Shown: positions 47,802-56,041 of the stretch, piece after piece
Layout of the letters: every line of letters starts with the position of its first letter
Position numbering within the stretch: position 1 is the first letter of the stretch
NCBI RefSeq assembly: GCF_009649815.1
Contig: NZ_WJIC01000008.1
Span: 1-64,000, forward strand
Reading direction: 5' to 3'
DNA length: 64,000 nt
Source of the DNA: Nocardia sp. SYP-A9097
GTDB taxonomy: Bacteria > Actinomycetota > Actinomycetes > Mycobacteriales > Mycobacteriaceae
Notes under the pieces: model-generated
The model's input: the letters and a program-made list of their open reading frames with translations, nothing else
The model's database searches: none
What the model was told of the DNA's origin: nothing
Position numbers and translations under genes: made by a program

Positions 47802-49217
47802 TCAGCGAACTTCGGAGCTGTCGAGCGCCGGGAAGCTCACCGTCACAATGAGTCCGCGGGGTTCAGCCGCGTCGACGAAGAAGAGTCCGCCGTGCTTTCC
47901 GGCCAGTGTCGCCGCAATCGGCAGGCCCAGTCCGGAACCGCCGGGTACGGCATTAGCGCCGCGGAAGAATCGCATGGTGAGCATGTCGAGCTCGTCTTGC
48001 GGAACGCCGATTCCGGTGTCGCGCACCGCGATCACCACCGAGTCGGACTCCCGGTGCACCGCGACCGTGGTGTGCTCACCGGTTCCGGCGTAGCGCGCGG
48101 AGTTGCTCAGTGCGACATCCAGAATCTGCATCAGAATCCGCGCCGGCACCGCGACTCTCGCGGCCGGAACCGATGTTTCGATGGTCAGCGCCATCCCGGC
48201 TCGGGTGAAGGCCGCGTGCCAGGCGTCGACCCGGTCCTGCGCCACGGACACGACATCGCAGCATTCCGGAGCCGCCGCCCGCACGAGCTCCGCTGTGCCG
48301 CATACCTGTTGGGCTTCGGCGACCGCGTCGGCCAGGAGGTCGTCCAGGAGTCCGGTCAGCCGGTCCACTTCGCCGACGATACTGGTGAAGGTCGATTCGG
48401 CCCGGCCGCCGACGATCGCCGGTTGCAGGGCTTCGAGACGAACGGATAACGCGGCCAGCGGATTTCGCATGGAGTGTGCGGTATCCGCGACGTGCCGGCG
48501 CTCCGCCGCGGCGGATTCGGCCACCGCGTGGGTCAGTGCCTCGACCGCGTGCGCGAGTTCCCGAATCTCTTGTGGCCCATCGCCCGCGGCTGTCGTACCG
48601 CGCGGCGGCCCACCCGGTCCGGACAGAGTCGCGGTGAGCGCGTCGACATTGCGGATGAGTTCGGAGACCGGTCGCAGAATCCACCCGGACAGCACCAGCG
48701 CCAGACCACCGAAGACCAGCAGCGCGCTGGCCGTGATGCACGCCAATTGGATCCAGCCATCGGCGATTCCGGTGGTGGTCTCGACCGTGGAGGCGGCGAT
48801 GACGACGACCCCCGCGGCCATGGGCGGGGTTCCGACGGGTTGCGCGATCAGCATCGTCCGCGCACTCCACGGGTAGAGCGTGTCCTGCAGGGGTGGCGGA
48901 TCGAACCGGCGGGCCCGGTCGATGACGTTCACGACCGCAGGATCGTCGCGATCCACCCCGAGATCGCACAGCACGGTGCCGGTGGCGTCGATCACCAGGA
49001 CGCCATTGCGGCTGCGCGCCACATACTTCCGGGCTTCGTTCGCCAATTCGGCCGGATCACCTGCGGACCACGCGACGAAGCGGTCGGCGTCGCGGATGCG
49101 ATCGATCATCAGTCCGCGGGTCCGGCTGGAGGCGAGCTGCCCGCCGATCCCGAGGGCGAGGGCGGTCATGCAGATCGCGGCGAGCACGGTGAATGTCATG
49201 AGCAATCGGCCGCGCAT
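47802..49217 (-). CDS. Sensor histidine kinase
   Basis: 471-residue membrane kinase. It has an N-terminal membrane helix (about 8-28), an extracytoplasmic sensor domain of about 120 residues, a second helix (about 155-180), a HAMP-like linker, the dimerisation helix with the phospho-acceptor His in DTAHSMRNPLAAL (about residue 247), and the ATP-binding domain with the N-box LSNSARYAG and G-box DTGIGVP plus GSGLGLPIA. The H-box has AHSMRNP instead of the usual SHELRTP, as in some actinobacterial kinases. It starts 12 bp after the response regulator and ends about 40 bp before the longer frame of the Gly/His-rich gene. Signal unknown. Confidence 0.9.
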   Translation of the reverse strand: MRGRLLMTFTVLAAICMTALALGIGGQLASSRTRGLMIDRIRDADRFVAWSAGDPAELANEARKYVARSRNGVLVIDATGTVLCDLGVDRDDPAVVNVIDRARRFDPPPLQDTLYPWSARTMLIAQPVGTPPMAAGVVVIAASTVETTTGIADGWIQLACITASALLVFGGLALVLSGWILRPVSELIRNVDALTATLSGPGGPPRGTTAAGDGPQEIRELAHAVEALTHAVAESAAAERRHVADTAHSMRNPLAALSVRLEALQPAIVGGRAESTFTSIVGEVDRLTGLLDDLLADAVAEAQQVCGTAELVRAAAPECCDVVSVAQDRVDAWHAAFTRAGMALTIETSVPAARVAVPARILMQILDVALSNSARYAGTGEHTTVAVHRESDSVVIAVRDTGIGVPQDELDMLTMRFFRGANAVPGGSGLGLPIAATLAGKHGGLFFVDAAEPRGLIVTVSFPALDSSEVR

Positions 49218-49229
49218 GGGAGGTGTTCC

Positions 49230-49889
49230 TCACCGATCCCATCGATAGCCGAAGCCGTGGACGGTGGTGATGAGACCCGGCCGATTCAGCTTGCCCCGGA
49301 GCCCGCCCATGTGCACGTCGAGTGAACGGGAGATGGACGAGTTCTTCTCGCCCCAGATCTCATCCATTAATTCTTCGCGTCCGACGGCGGCACCGGCACG
49401 CTCGGCCAGTATGCGTGCGACGGCGAATTCCTTCTGGGTCAACGAGATCGGTTGACCCGCGACCTCGACAATGCGGGCCACCAGGTCGATCCGCACATCG
49501 CCGGTGACCACCACGGACGGGCGATAGTCGGTGGCCTGCCAGCGTCGCACCACCGCCTGCAGCCGCGCGGCCAGCTCGCTGACCCGGGCGGGTTTGACCA
49601 CGTAATCGTCGGCGCCGGCCCGCAGACAGGAGACTACGGCCAGCTCATCGCCCTCGGCGGTGAGGACGACCACCGGCACCGAACTGACCTTACGAAGCTG
49701 GCGCAACACCAGATACCCGTTGACGTCGGGCAGTCCCAGATCGAGTACGACCGCGTCATAACCGGTATGCGAGGTCAACAGATCCAGCCCATGGGAGAGA
49801 TGGTCGACCTTGTCGAAGCCCTCGGCACGCAGGCCGTCCACGACGGCAGCAGCCATACCCGGGTCATCCTCTACCACCACCACACGCAC
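49230..49889 (-). CDS. OmpR/PhoB-type response regulator
   Basis: About 219 residues. Receiver domain with the acidic pair in VVEDDPG, phospho-acceptor Asp about 50 in VVLDLGLPD and Lys in VVKPA; winged-helix DNA-binding domain with LTQKEFAVARIL and VHGFGYRWD. GTG 49889 is chosen because the family N-terminus (VRVVVVEDD) begins there and AAGGGA lies upstream; the open frame to 49991 would add 34 atypical residues. It forms a two-component pair with the kinase and is the likely regulator of the downstream giant-protein operon. Confidence 0.9.
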   Translation of the reverse strand: MRVVVVEDDPGMAAAVVDGLRAEGFDKVDHLSHGLDLLTSHTGYDAVVLDLGLPDVNGYLVLRQLRKVSSVPVVVLTAEGDELAVVSCLRAGADDYVVKPARVSELAARLQAVVRRWQATDYRPSVVVTGDVRIDLVARIVEVAGQPISLTQKEFAVARILAERAGAAVGREELMDEIWGEKNSSISRSLDVHMGGLRGKLNRPGLITTVHGFGYRWDR

Positions 49890-50017
49890 GACAGCTGGTC
49901 CCTTCCGCAGTCCAGAGGCTGTCTGAACAGAAGGTGAGACTACAGCAAGCATCTGGCGATCCGGCCGCTGACCGGGGCACCTATTGTTCATGTGGCCGAT
50001 ATACGCGGGGCGGATCC

Positions 50018-50359
50018 TCAGGCGGTGGCGCGGCCGGACGGGGGGCGGCCGGCGGCGGCCGGGGCGACGGCCATCGGCGGGTATCCGGCCAAGCGCGGCG
50101 CCGGCGGCAGGCTGGGGAATCGGCGGCGCAGGCCGCTCAGATTCCGATAGACCTCGCGCAACTCCTCGTGCAGCAGCCGGAGTTCCTCGTGCAATTGTTC
50201 GGCTTCCTCGACGAGAGTCGAGTGGAACAGCCGCCCCTGTTCGAGCTGTGCCCGATCCGCGCGCGATCGCGCCAGCGCCTCTTCCGCCGAGGTCCGAGAC
50301 GATGCCGGTCGTGCGGCGGCACGCCGACCGGCCCGGGTGCCGCTGTCGAATTCCTGCAT
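50018..50359 (-). CDS. Small coiled-coil hypothetical protein (about 113 aa)
   Basis: Arg/Ala-rich N-terminus, then a Glu/Leu-rich heptad region (LVEEAEQLHEELRLLHEELREVY) that should form a coiled coil, then a Pro/Ala-rich tail. ATG 50359 or GTG 50368; AAGG lies upstream of the GTG. No family recognised. It is the first clear gene of the long minus-strand block, about 130 bp ahead of the response regulator. Confidence 0.5.
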   Translation of the reverse strand: MQEFDSGTRAGRRAAARPASSRTSAEEALARSRADRAQLEQGRLFHSTLVEEAEQLHEELRLLHEELREVYRNLSGLRRRFPSLPPAPRLAGYPPMAVAPAAAGRPPSGRATA

Positions 50360-50718
50360 GGCAAACACCGGCCTTTCAATTGTTTTCGCCTATCCCGAAA
50401 GGGGATTCAGATGGTTCGAGATCAAGGTACAACGCCGCCTCGAATTACACGAGTCGACCGAAATTTTGAGTAGTTCATGCTGTTGATCTTTAGAATCCCT
50501 TGAGGATTGCGCAACCTCTTCAGAATTCATGAAATACATGCCGCCACCTGATGTTATAGCTAACACAGAATGCGCACGCATAGACTTTTCGAGCCTTTTG
50601 GACCCGGCCCGAAATTACTTCTTCCGGAATGCGCGATGCCTTATCCGAATTCAAATTCACGGCAGCACGGAATAACCACCGAGATTCCGAATCACCCAAT
50701 TATGGAAAGGCGCCGGGG
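50360..50718. other. AT-rich intergenic region upstream of the long minus-strand block
   Basis: The most AT-rich DNA of the window, between the MFS gene and the coiled-coil gene. It contains a short dyad (TGTTA-TAGC-TAACA near 50552-50565) and a TATAAC-like -10 on the minus strand. Likely promoter region of the 34-kb block. Confidence 0.45.
50390..50539 (-). CDS. Candidate short leader ORF (49 codons)
   Basis: ATG 50539 with AGGTGG 4 nt upstream and a TATAAC box at 50558-50553. It has polar, AT-rich codons unlike its neighbours and no known family. It ends 22-31 bp before the coiled-coil gene. It may be only chance in an AT-rich spacer. Confidence 0.2.
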   Translation of the reverse strand: MYFMNSEEVAQSSRDSKDQQHELLKISVDSCNSRRRCTLISNHLNPLSG

Positions 50719-52314
50719 TCAGAACCGTTCGGCCGAGGACTTCGAACGGGCGGCCGAGACGAGTATTCCGATCATGACGGCGGCGACGACCGCGATGGTG
50801 GCCAGCAACCCGTGCCGATAACCGGTCAGGAAGGCGTTCTGCACGGCATCGGCCAGCGGTGCCCCGATCCCGTCCCCGCCGGAGGCGGCCGCCGCCGCCA
50901 CACCCTTGCCGAGGGAATCGTGACTCATGGCGACCCCATCGGGTGCGGGAATGTGGCCCGGTACCACCAGGCCGGCGTGATAGCCCCGATCGACCAGGCT
51001 GCCGACGATCGCCAGGCCCAGGTAGCCGGCGACTTGCACGGTGGTTTCCATTGCCGCCCAGGCGATTCCGTCGCCGGAGGCGGACAGCGCCGCGCTGACC
51101 ATATCGAGTCCGACACTCATCACCATGCCGAAACCCACGCTCGCCGCCGTCACCATCGCCACGATCGCACCGAGGTCGCCCGCCGCGTCGGCGGTGAGAC
51201 CGAAGGCCAGACCATCCAGAATCGCGGTCAACCCGCAGGTGAACGCGGCGGTGACGCCGTACGGACGCCGCACCAGCTGCCCCAGTTTCGCGCCGATCAC
51301 CGTCGCGGCGCAGGACGGCAGGAAAATAATGGTGCCGGCGACAATCGGTGCATGGCCACGCACGGCCTGCAAATACTGGACGGTCAGGAATACCATTCCG
51401 CACAGCGTCAGGACCGCCACGGCCACCGCGAAAATGGCCGGGCGCAGCCGGGCATCCGCGCGGAACAGATAGTCGAGTGGCAGATGACCGCCGCGCCGGA
51501 TGACCGCCGACGTGATCGCCAGCACCAGGCCCCCGACCAGCGGCCCGGCGACCCAGGGTGCGGCCCACCCCCACTCCGGCGCCTGCAGGAAGGCGAATAC
51601 CGTCAGCCCGCTGCCGAGCGTCGCGATCGTGATCGTCGGCCAGTCCACCGGCGATCCCGGATCCGCCGGCATGACCGGTACGAATCTGATGATGCCGATC
51701 AACAGGGCGACCGCGCTGATCCCGATCGCCACCATTACCTTCGGCCACAGCACATCGTTCAGAATCAGGCCGGTGACCAGTGGCACGACCGTCACACCCG
51801 CAGCACAACAGCCTGCCCAGATCGTGAAGGCCTTCGCGCGGTGCAGGGACGAACCGCTGACGGCCGACAACACGAGCAGATTCGCCGGGATGATCAGTGC
51901 CACAGCCGCACCCATCACCACTCTGGCCAGGGCCAGTGGCAGCACTGTCGTCGGCACGGCCACATGCACGGCGGCGCCCGCGAGATACATCAGGTATCCA
52001 CCGACCAGGACGCGTTTGGCGCCGAGTCGATCCGCGAGTGCGCCACCGAGCATGAGCAGTGCGGCGAAGGTCAGCACGTACACCTTCGGAGTCCACTGCG
52101 CGATATGCAGATTGGGCCGGTCCCCCAACTGCTGCAGCAGCGTCGGCACCGCGATGCTGTGCAGGCTCACATCATGGCTGAACAGAAAACCGGTGCCGCA
52201 CAACACCACCAGCACAATCGTGCGCTGCCGCCGTTCAGCGCGGTCCGGATCGGTCTCCGATCCGGTACCGGCCGTCGTGTTCGCACGCCGAGCATTCCCG
52301 GCCTCGAGTGTCAT
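50719..52314 (-). CDS. MFS transporter, DHA2-like (14 membrane helices)
   Basis: About 531 residues with a cytoplasmic N-terminus (to about 35) and around fourteen hydrophobic helices. The A-motif-like segment GALADRLGAKRV lies after helix 2. This is the drug:H+ antiporter-2 layout. ATG 52314 is chosen because AAGGG lies 7 nt upstream; an in-frame GTG at 52332 lacks a site. It follows aspA by about 30 bp in the same direction, so it is probably in that operon. Substrate unknown: drug or metabolite efflux. Confidence 0.85.
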   Translation of the reverse strand: MTLEAGNARRANTTAGTGSETDPDRAERRQRTIVLVVLCGTGFLFSHDVSLHSIAVPTLLQQLGDRPNLHIAQWTPKVYVLTFAALLMLGGALADRLGAKRVLVGGYLMYLAGAAVHVAVPTTVLPLALARVVMGAAVALIIPANLLVLSAVSGSSLHRAKAFTIWAGCCAAGVTVVPLVTGLILNDVLWPKVMVAIGISAVALLIGIIRFVPVMPADPGSPVDWPTITIATLGSGLTVFAFLQAPEWGWAAPWVAGPLVGGLVLAITSAVIRRGGHLPLDYLFRADARLRPAIFAVAVAVLTLCGMVFLTVQYLQAVRGHAPIVAGTIIFLPSCAATVIGAKLGQLVRRPYGVTAAFTCGLTAILDGLAFGLTADAAGDLGAIVAMVTAASVGFGMVMSVGLDMVSAALSASGDGIAWAAMETTVQVAGYLGLAIVGSLVDRGYHAGLVVPGHIPAPDGVAMSHDSLGKGVAAAAASGGDGIGAPLADAVQNAFLTGYRHGLLATIAVVAAVMIGILVSAARSKSSAERF

Positions 52315-52345
52315 AGTCGCCCTTACCTTCACACCCGGGTGCTCG

Positions 52346-53776
52346 TTACCCGACCTGGCTAACCGAAGTTTCGGCTATCGCGGGCAAACCCGCCAGCCGA
52401 CGAGGGGAAAGTAACTCTCCGACCTCTTCCCGGCTCAGCATTCCCGCAGCCACCACGATGTCGGCGACCGAATGACCCGTGGCGAGTGCCTGCTCGGACA
52501 CCCGCGCACACACCGCGTAGCCCAGCCGGGGTGCCAGCGCGGTGACGATGCCGATCGAGTTCCGCACGCCCGCTTGCAGATGCGCCCTGTTGGCGGTGAT
52601 GCCGTCGATACAGCCGGTGGCGAGGCTGTCCACGGCCGCGGTCAGATGGGTGAGCGTTTTCAGCAGGCTGAACACGATGATCGGCTCGAAGGCATTGAGC
52701 TGGAGTTGCCCGGCCTCGGCCGCCATGGTGACGGTCAGATCGTTCCCGATCACTTCGAAGGCCACCTGGTTGACGAGTTCGGGTATGACCGGATTCACCT
52801 TGCCGGGCATGATCGACGAACCCGCCTGCACGGCGGGCAGATTGATCTCGCGCAGACCCGCGAGCGGACCGGACGAGGTGAGCCGCAGATCATTACAGAT
52901 CTTGGAGAGCTTCACCGCCACCCGCTTGAGAATTCCCGACACCTGCACGAAGGCCCCGCAGTCCTGGGTGGCCTCGATCGGGTTGGCGGCCAAGGACATC
53001 GGCTCACCGGCGATCGCGCTCAGATAGCCGCAGGCCAGGGCCGGATAGTCGGGGTGACAGTTGATGCCGGTGCCTATCGCGGTACCGCCGAGATTGCATT
53101 CGAGCAGTAGCCGCGCGCCTTCGCCGAGCCGGTCGCAGTCCTCCCGGACCATGGTGGCGTAGGTGCCGAACTCCTGGCCGAGGGTCATCGGCACGGCGTC
53201 CTGTAATTGTGTGCGCCCCATCTTGATCACGTCGGCGAACTCGGCGGATTTGCGATCGAAGGATTCCGTCAGCCGGCCGAGCGCACCGACCAGTTCCCGA
53301 ATGTGGGCGACCACGGCCAGTTTGATCGCGGTGGGATAGACGTCATTGGTGGACTGGCCGAGGTTGACATGGGTGAGCGGATGCAGCTCGGTGTAGTCGC
53401 CGCGTGCGCGGCCCATAAGTTCCAGCGCACGATTGGCAATCACCTCGTTGGCGTTCATATTCGACGAGGTGCCGGCGCCGCCCTGGATGGGATCGATCGG
53501 AAACTGTTCCAGCAGTGCGCCGTTCCGGATCTCCGTACAGGCGCGCACAATCGCGTCCGCCTGCGGTGCATCGAGCAGTCCGAGGTCGCGATTGGCTTGG
53601 CACGCGGCCTGTTTCACCGCGGCCAGCGCGGAGATCAAGGCCGGATAGCCGCCTATCGTGGTTCCGGTGATGCGGAAGTTCGCCAGCGCGCGAGCGGTGT
53701 GCACCCCGTAGTACGCGTGCGCCGGGATGGCCTTCTCGCCCAGTGAATCCCGTTCGATTCGCAGCTCGGTGGGCAT
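52346..53776 (-). CDS. aspA: Aspartate ammonia-lyase
   Basis: 476-residue member of the fumarase/aspartase superfamily: L-aspartate to fumarate plus ammonia. The signature GSSIMPGKVNP is present, as are GTSSNMNANEVIANRA and THVNLGQSTNDVYPTA, which favour aspartase over fumarase C. The close gap to the PknG-like gene (40 bp) and the asparagine-type permease further upstream support a role in Asp/Asn catabolism. Class II fumarase is the main alternative. Confidence 0.85.
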   Translation of the reverse strand: MPTELRIERDSLGEKAIPAHAYYGVHTARALANFRITGTTIGGYPALISALAAVKQAACQANRDLGLLDAPQADAIVRACTEIRNGALLEQFPIDPIQGGAGTSSNMNANEVIANRALELMGRARGDYTELHPLTHVNLGQSTNDVYPTAIKLAVVAHIRELVGALGRLTESFDRKSAEFADVIKMGRTQLQDAVPMTLGQEFGTYATMVREDCDRLGEGARLLLECNLGGTAIGTGINCHPDYPALACGYLSAIAGEPMSLAANPIEATQDCGAFVQVSGILKRVAVKLSKICNDLRLTSSGPLAGLREINLPAVQAGSSIMPGKVNPVIPELVNQVAFEVIGNDLTVTMAAEAGQLQLNAFEPIIVFSLLKTLTHLTAAVDSLATGCIDGITANRAHLQAGVRNSIGIVTALAPRLGYAVCARVSEQALATGHSVADIVVAAGMLSREEVGELLSPRRLAGLPAIAETSVSQVG

Positions 53777-53815
53777 GGCAGATCTCCTTCGTAGTCCGTG
53801 TTGTTCATCGGGTGT

Positions 53816-55969
53816 TCATATCCAGGAGCGGGGGCGCACCGCATTGGCTCGGTCCACCAAGGCGAATCGGGCCAGCCGTTCCGGCGTCGCGTGCGCGACG
53901 GCCCGCAGGGCCGACTCGAGCCCTTTGCGCAGCCCGCGCTCGGTGTAGGGGTGGCCGAGGATGCGGTCGCTCGGCGCACCGGGCCGGCCGCCCGCGCACA
54001 GCCAGCGCAGCGCGCGCTCCAATACGACGGATCGCAGTTCCAGGACCCGTCTTTCGACGGGCAACTCCTGCAGCCGGTGCGCCGCCTCGTCCAGCCGGTC
54101 CTGCGTCAGCTCCGCGGTGGCCCGCGAGACCAGCAGCCGGCTGAGTGTCATACAGGCGATGTCGTAATTCCGGGCGGCGGCGTGCACCTGGCGCAGGGTG
54201 TCGATCGCCGCCGCGTACTCGCCCCCGCCGAGCTGTTGCCGGGCCAGCCCGAAGGCCGCGGTGACCACGCTGCGGTCGGTCTGCCACACCGTCCGGTATT
54301 GCCGGGTGGCCAGACCCGACCAGCGTTCCCGGCGAAGCGAATCCGTGCTCGCCCGCACGAGTAGTTCGGCGGTGGCCGCGAGTGCGAGCGGTGGTGCGAG
54401 CTCGCCGGGCACCATGGCGGCCGCGGCGTCGAACCGCGCGTAGGCGTGTTCGAGCCGCCCGGTCATCAGCGCGCCGATCGCGTCGAACCAGTCGATTCGC
54501 CATTCAGCCGGGTGTTCGGCGCGCAGCCGGTCCAGCACCTCGCCCGCCGCGCGCACGTCGCCGAGGTCCAGGCGCGCCCGGGTCTCGATCAGCGCGCTCT
54601 CCAGCGCGAAGGACGCGGGCAGCTCGATCATGCCCGCCCGCAAGGCCGTTCGGCTGATCCGCAGTGCCTCCAGCCCATGGCGAGGGGCGGCGTGCAGGTG
54701 TGCGGAGAGGAATTCGAAACTGGGGTCCTCGGGGTCGATCATCGGAATGGGCAGGGCCGCGGCGAGTTCGGCCGGGTCCGGCGGGCACCCGTCGACGGTG
54801 GCCACGAGCGGTAGGACATCGACACCGAAATCGGTGCGCGGCACCCCGAAGGTCGTGGAGACCTGCCTGTGGTCCAGGCCGGTGTCCTGTGCGAGCACCA
54901 TCCGCAGCACACCGCCGAGTTGGCGGTACATGGCCGAGGCCGAGGGGAATCGCCGGTCCGGGTCCGGATCGGTCGCCCGGCGCAGCAGTTTCGCGAACGC
55001 CGGGTAGCGGTGCAGGATCGGCTCGTCCTCGGCGGTCGAGCTTTCGGCCCCGCCGGTCAGGGTCAGTGCCGCCAGGGTCCGGCCCACGGTGTAGATGTCC
55101 GAGGCCACGGTCGGACCCGTGCGTGCCACCTCGGGCGCCTGGTAACGCGGTGTGCCGTAAAGACTTCCGCCGGAGCGCAGCGCCGCCACCGCGCCCAGAT
55201 CGACGAGTTTGACCTCGTCCTGACTCACCATGACGTTGTCAGGTTTCAGATCGTTGTAGGCGAGTCCGAGCGAGTGCAGATAGTCCAGGGCCGGCAGGAT
55301 CTCCAGCACATAGGTGATCGCCTGTGCCACCGGAAGTGGTTCGGGCGCTTGCTGTTCGAGCATTTCGCCGAGCGATCTACCGCCGATGTACTCCATCACG
55401 ATGTATCCGGCCGAGGCACCGTCGGTGGCGCGGTGGGTGACGAAGTTGAAGATCTTGACGATGGCCGGATGGATGACCTCGGACAGGAACTGCCGCTCCG
55501 CCAATGCCGCCACGTGTGCCTCGATATCGCGCGGATTCCGCAGGCCCTTGAGCACCACCCAGCGGCCACCGACATGGCGGTCGCGGGCCAGAAAGACCCA
55601 GCCGATCCCGCCGAAGGCCAGGCACCCGCGGATCTCGTACTGTTCGGCGACCACATCGCCTTCGCGCAGCGCGGGGCGGAAGTTGAACAGCGTCAAGCAG
55701 TGTGCGCAGGCGCCCCGGGTCGCACCCGGACCACGATCGTCACGCCGCCCGACCGGTCGAGAGCACTTCCAGCAGAAGCGTTTGTCCTCGGGCACTTCGA
55801 GTTTGGTCAGTACCGCGGCTTCGGGCTCGGTAGGCGGTAGCGCGGGCATCGCGACCAGCCGCAGGCCGAAGCGCGGCGGACTCGGCCGGGAGGGCCCGGA
55901 TCTGTCCGAATACGATTGCCCGGCAGGGGAATCGGCGGCCACGGTACTGTCCTGCGCTACGTTCTTCAT
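53816..55969 (-). CDS. pknG: PknG-like serine/threonine protein kinase
   Basis: About 717 residues with the PknG layout: disordered N-terminus, a zinc ribbon with CWKC and CAHC (rubredoxin-like), a kinase domain (GGIGWVFLARD, VVLKGL, YNDLKPDNVM, VDLGAV, YQAPEV), then a long helical TPR region to the C-terminus. No membrane helix, so soluble. In mycobacteria PknG responds to Asp/Glu and tunes the TCA cycle through GarA; its place beside aspA and an amino-acid permease fits this. ATG 55969 is favoured over GTG 56005 because the latter falls inside a terminator-like hairpin. Confidence 0.9.
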   Translation of the reverse strand: MKNVAQDSTVAADSPAGQSYSDRSGPSRPSPPRFGLRLVAMPALPPTEPEAAVLTKLEVPEDKRFCWKCSRPVGRRDDRGPGATRGACAHCLTLFNFRPALREGDVVAEQYEIRGCLAFGGIGWVFLARDRHVGGRWVVLKGLRNPRDIEAHVAALAERQFLSEVIHPAIVKIFNFVTHRATDGASAGYIVMEYIGGRSLGEMLEQQAPEPLPVAQAITYVLEILPALDYLHSLGLAYNDLKPDNVMVSQDEVKLVDLGAVAALRSGGSLYGTPRYQAPEVARTGPTVASDIYTVGRTLAALTLTGGAESSTAEDEPILHRYPAFAKLLRRATDPDPDRRFPSASAMYRQLGGVLRMVLAQDTGLDHRQVSTTFGVPRTDFGVDVLPLVATVDGCPPDPAELAAALPIPMIDPEDPSFEFLSAHLHAAPRHGLEALRISRTALRAGMIELPASFALESALIETRARLDLGDVRAAGEVLDRLRAEHPAEWRIDWFDAIGALMTGRLEHAYARFDAAAAMVPGELAPPLALAATAELLVRASTDSLRRERWSGLATRQYRTVWQTDRSVVTAAFGLARQQLGGGEYAAAIDTLRQVHAAARNYDIACMTLSRLLVSRATAELTQDRLDEAAHRLQELPVERRVLELRSVVLERALRWLCAGGRPGAPSDRILGHPYTERGLRKGLESALRAVAHATPERLARFALVDRANAVRPRSWI

Positions 55970-56002
55970 GCCTACCACGTCATTTCTCGTGCCGATGGCG
56001 GT

Positions 56003-56037
56003 CACTCCGCGACCGAGCGGGACCCGGTCGCGGAGTG
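56003..56037 (-). terminator. 13-bp perfect hairpin 3' of the permease gene
   Basis: CACTCCGCGACCG (56003-56015) pairs with CGGTCGCGGAGTG (56025-56037) around a 9-nt loop, directly after the permease stop (56042). Likely terminator separating it from pknG, though without a T-run. Confidence 0.6.
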
Positions 56038-56041
56038 GTGT

